A stretch of DNA of 6,861 nucleotides from Candidatus Cloacimonetes bacterium 4572_55 (lineage in GTDB: Bacteria; 4572-55), in assembly GCA_002084765.1 (NCBI GenBank), contig NBMB01000086.1, positions 1-6,861 on the forward strand. Reading direction: 5' to 3'. Below, piece after piece: positions 5,756 to 6,861 of the stretch (positions within the stretch are counted from its first letter, which is position 1; every line of letters starts with the position of its first letter). The notes below the pieces were generated by a model, which saw nothing but the letters and a program-made list of their open reading frames with translations, was not told the origin of the DNA and ran no database searches. Both the position numbers and the translations under genes were made by a program.

Positions 5756-6712
5756 ATGAAAAAATTGGCGTTTTTTTCACTCGTTACTATTTTTTTAACC
5801 TTTCAGCAGCCTGCGTTTATCGAGGCAGTCTGTGAACCGCAACATTTTACGTATAGTCAGACGCAATTTCCCTATTATCTGATCATAAACGGCGTGAATA
5901 ATATCTTGCTGAACTGCCAGCCTCTGCAAACAGAGGATGAAATTGGTGCTTTTGCTGTCAATAACGGTCAAGAATTTTGCGTCGGCGCGTGCAATGCTTA
6001 TACGAACAGCATCTCCTTTGCAACCTGGCAAGATGATAGCTATACGCCCTCTATTAAGGATGGTTTTACTCCTGGCGAGCTGATTCGACTGCGTATATGG
6101 GACGCCAGTGAGAATGTAGAATATTCAGCCACTGCAACCTATGAGACCGGAAATGGGACTTATGGATCGGGTCTGTTTACCGAAATATCCGAATTGAACG
6201 TCGGAGGAACCAATACTCCACCCGAAATCAGCGTTAATATAGGTTTTAGTCTGCTGGAAGGGGCAGAAATAACGATCTCGAATTCTATGCTCATGGGGAC
6301 CGATAGCGAACAGGGATCGTCTGAATTGGCGTTTACCATAAATGATCCGCCGTCTCAGGGTGCTCTCAAACTTAACGATCAGCCTACAAGTGCATTTACT
6401 CAGGCTGACATAAATAACAGCCTTGTCAGCTATCAACATACAGCGGAAGATGCATCGGACGACGCATTTGCTTTTGTCCTGGCTGATCCCTGTGGGGAGT
6501 CGGTGAACGGTGCTGTTTCGATCACAGTTCGCGCGATCAATACGCCGCCGACTACGACGGGAATCTCGGACGTTACTGTGGCTGAGGATTCGCCAAACAC
6601 GATTATCGATCTGACTGCCGCGTTTGATGATGTGGAGGATGAAGATCTGACCTACACTGTCCAAGGGAACACACCTTATTTGATTCTGTTAATATTGCCA
6701 ACGGCTCTATGA
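5756..6712 (+). CDS. Secreted surface protein with CSPG/cadherin-like and tandem-95 repeats, frameshifted
   Basis: The readable frame gives 318 aa before TGA at 6710-6712, but this is only the N-terminal part of a larger protein. A signal peptide covers about residues 1-24 (KK, hydrophobic core, cleavage near IEA|VC). Residues 25-150 form a compact domain with DEIGAFAVNN (61-70), CVGA (75-78), WQDD (91-94), KDGFTPGE (101-108), RIWDAS and GTYGSGLF, seen in secreted multi-domain bacterial proteins; C26, C54, C75 and C79 could form disulfides. Residues 154-262 resemble a CSPG/cadherin-like repeat (LLEGAEITISNSML, SQGALKLN, SYQHT). At 262 a tandem-95 repeat starts (NTPPTTTGISDVTVAED, acidic DDVEDEDLTY, probably calcium-binding). 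After GNT at 306 the sequence becomes unrelated (PYLILLILPTAL), the mark of a frameshift. AAGGAG at 5745-5750 supports the ATG at 5756. Likely an adhesin or matrix protein; the function is not certain. Confidence 0.85.
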   Translation: MKKLAFFSLVTIFLTFQQPAFIEAVCEPQHFTYSQTQFPYYLIINGVNNILLNCQPLQTEDEIGAFAVNNGQEFCVGACNAYTNSISFATWQDDSYTPSIKDGFTPGELIRLRIWDASENVEYSATATYETGNGTYGSGLFTEISELNVGGTNTPPEISVNIGFSLLEGAEITISNSMLMGTDSEQGSSELAFTINDPPSQGALKLNDQPTSAFTQADINNSLVSYQHTAEDASDDAFAFVLADPCGESVNGAVSITVRAINTPPTTTGISDVTVAEDSPNTIIDLTAAFDDVEDEDLTYTVQGNTPYLILLILPTAL

Positions 6713-6861
6713 CTTTGGATTATGCCGAGAATATGAACGGTGCCTCCATATTTACAATTCGCGCGACCGATACTGGCGATCTATCTGTGGATACGACCTT
6801 TACCGTGACTGTAACTCCGGTCAACGACGCGCCGACTACGACGGGAATCTCGGACGTTACT
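6539..6861 (+). repeat. Tandem-95 coding repeat, first unit and start of the second
   Basis: The repeat unit starts at N262 of the surface protein (6539) and restarts at 6823, where NDAPTTTGISDVT repeats NTPPTTTGISDVT. The DNA is identical over 32 bp (6546-6577 and 6830-6861), the second copy reaching the window edge. The offset is 284 bp, one short of 95 codons, which fits a single missing base. Identity at synonymous sites suggests recent duplication or gene conversion between repeats. Confidence 0.85.
6673..6861 (+). CDS. Continuation of the tandem-95 surface protein in a shifted frame (partial)
   Basis: From about 6673 the frame that is -1 relative to the upstream frame reads TLFDSVNIANGSMTLDYAEN, then MNGASIFTIRATDTGDL, then TTFTVTVTPVNDAPTTTGIS, the normal second half of a tandem-95 repeat followed by the start of the next. 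It stays open to the last base of the window. It therefore belongs to the gene beginning at 5756, not to an independent gene. The first ATG in this frame is at 6709, with no Shine-Dalgarno. Restoring one base after GGGAACACA would join the halves as GNT-x-LFDSV. Whether the break is a true mutation or a sequencing or assembly error cannot be decided here. Confidence 0.75.

Noticed and set aside
5756-5840. Lipoprotein signal peptide on the surface protein
   Set aside because: The residues before Cys26 are IEAV, which does not fit a lipobox; an ordinary signal peptidase I site is more likely.
6125-6664. 179-codon minus-strand ORF antisense to the surface-protein gene
   Set aside because: Its composition is rich in Arg, Ser and Cys without recognisable motifs, while the plus strand encodes clear repeat domains.
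6660-6700. Programmed -1 ribosomal frameshift in the surface-protein gene
   Set aside because: No slippery heptamer in the correct frame and no obvious downstream pseudoknot; a lost base explains the 284-bp repeat offset better.

Overview
The window looks like a chromosomal segment of a Gram-negative, motile, probably environmental bacterium. An outer-membrane TonB-dependent receptor, a Sec-exported periplasmic binding protein and a methyl-accepting chemotaxis protein (MCP) all require a two-membrane cell that swims or glides under chemotactic control. A large surface protein with tandem-95 type repeats and an ABC_sub_bind protein without transporter partners would suit a Desulfobacterota-like or related sediment bacterium. 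That placement is inference from gene content only; no phylogenetic marker is present.

Layout, left to right. Positions 1-108 hold about 3.9 copies of a 28-bp direct repeat whose last base is the first base of the complement of the MCP stop codon. Three genes follow on the minus strand, so transcription runs from right to left: TonB-dependent receptor (5540 to 3312), ABC_sub_bind periplasmic binding protein (2918 to 1962) and MCP (1934 to 108). The binding protein and the MCP are 27 bp apart and form a probable two-gene operon. A 393-bp gap separates them from the receptor. It holds a good sigma70-type promoter (TTGACA, 17 bp, TATCTT) and a leader of about 200 nt. The leader carries a 12-bp tandem repeat, a perfect 12-bp palindrome, a 9-bp long-range stem around both, and an intrinsic-terminator-like hairpin that starts 2 nt after that stem.

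A 215-bp divergent intergenic region (5541-5755) carries a promoter for the receptor (TTTACA, 17 bp, TATCTT) and one for the plus-strand gene (TTGACG, 17 bp, TATGTT). The latter is followed at its predicted start point by a 5' stem-loop. The plus-strand gene from 5756 encodes a secreted multi-domain surface protein: a signal peptide, a DEIGAF/CVGA/WQDD domain, a CSPG/cadherin-like repeat, then tandem-95 repeats running off the right edge. Its reading frame is broken near 6671-6676 by an apparent 1-nt deletion. The next repeat continues in another frame, and identical DNA recurs at 284 bp where 285 (95 codons) is expected.

Working model: the receptor imports or senses a compound at the outer membrane, the ABC_sub_bind protein captures it in the periplasm, and the loaded protein (or the ligand itself) signals through the MCP to the flagellar or gliding machinery. 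No ABC permease or ATPase is present here, so the binding protein may be a sensory co-receptor rather than a transport component. The ligand is unknown. The most novel-looking element is the structured leader upstream of the binding-protein/MCP operon.
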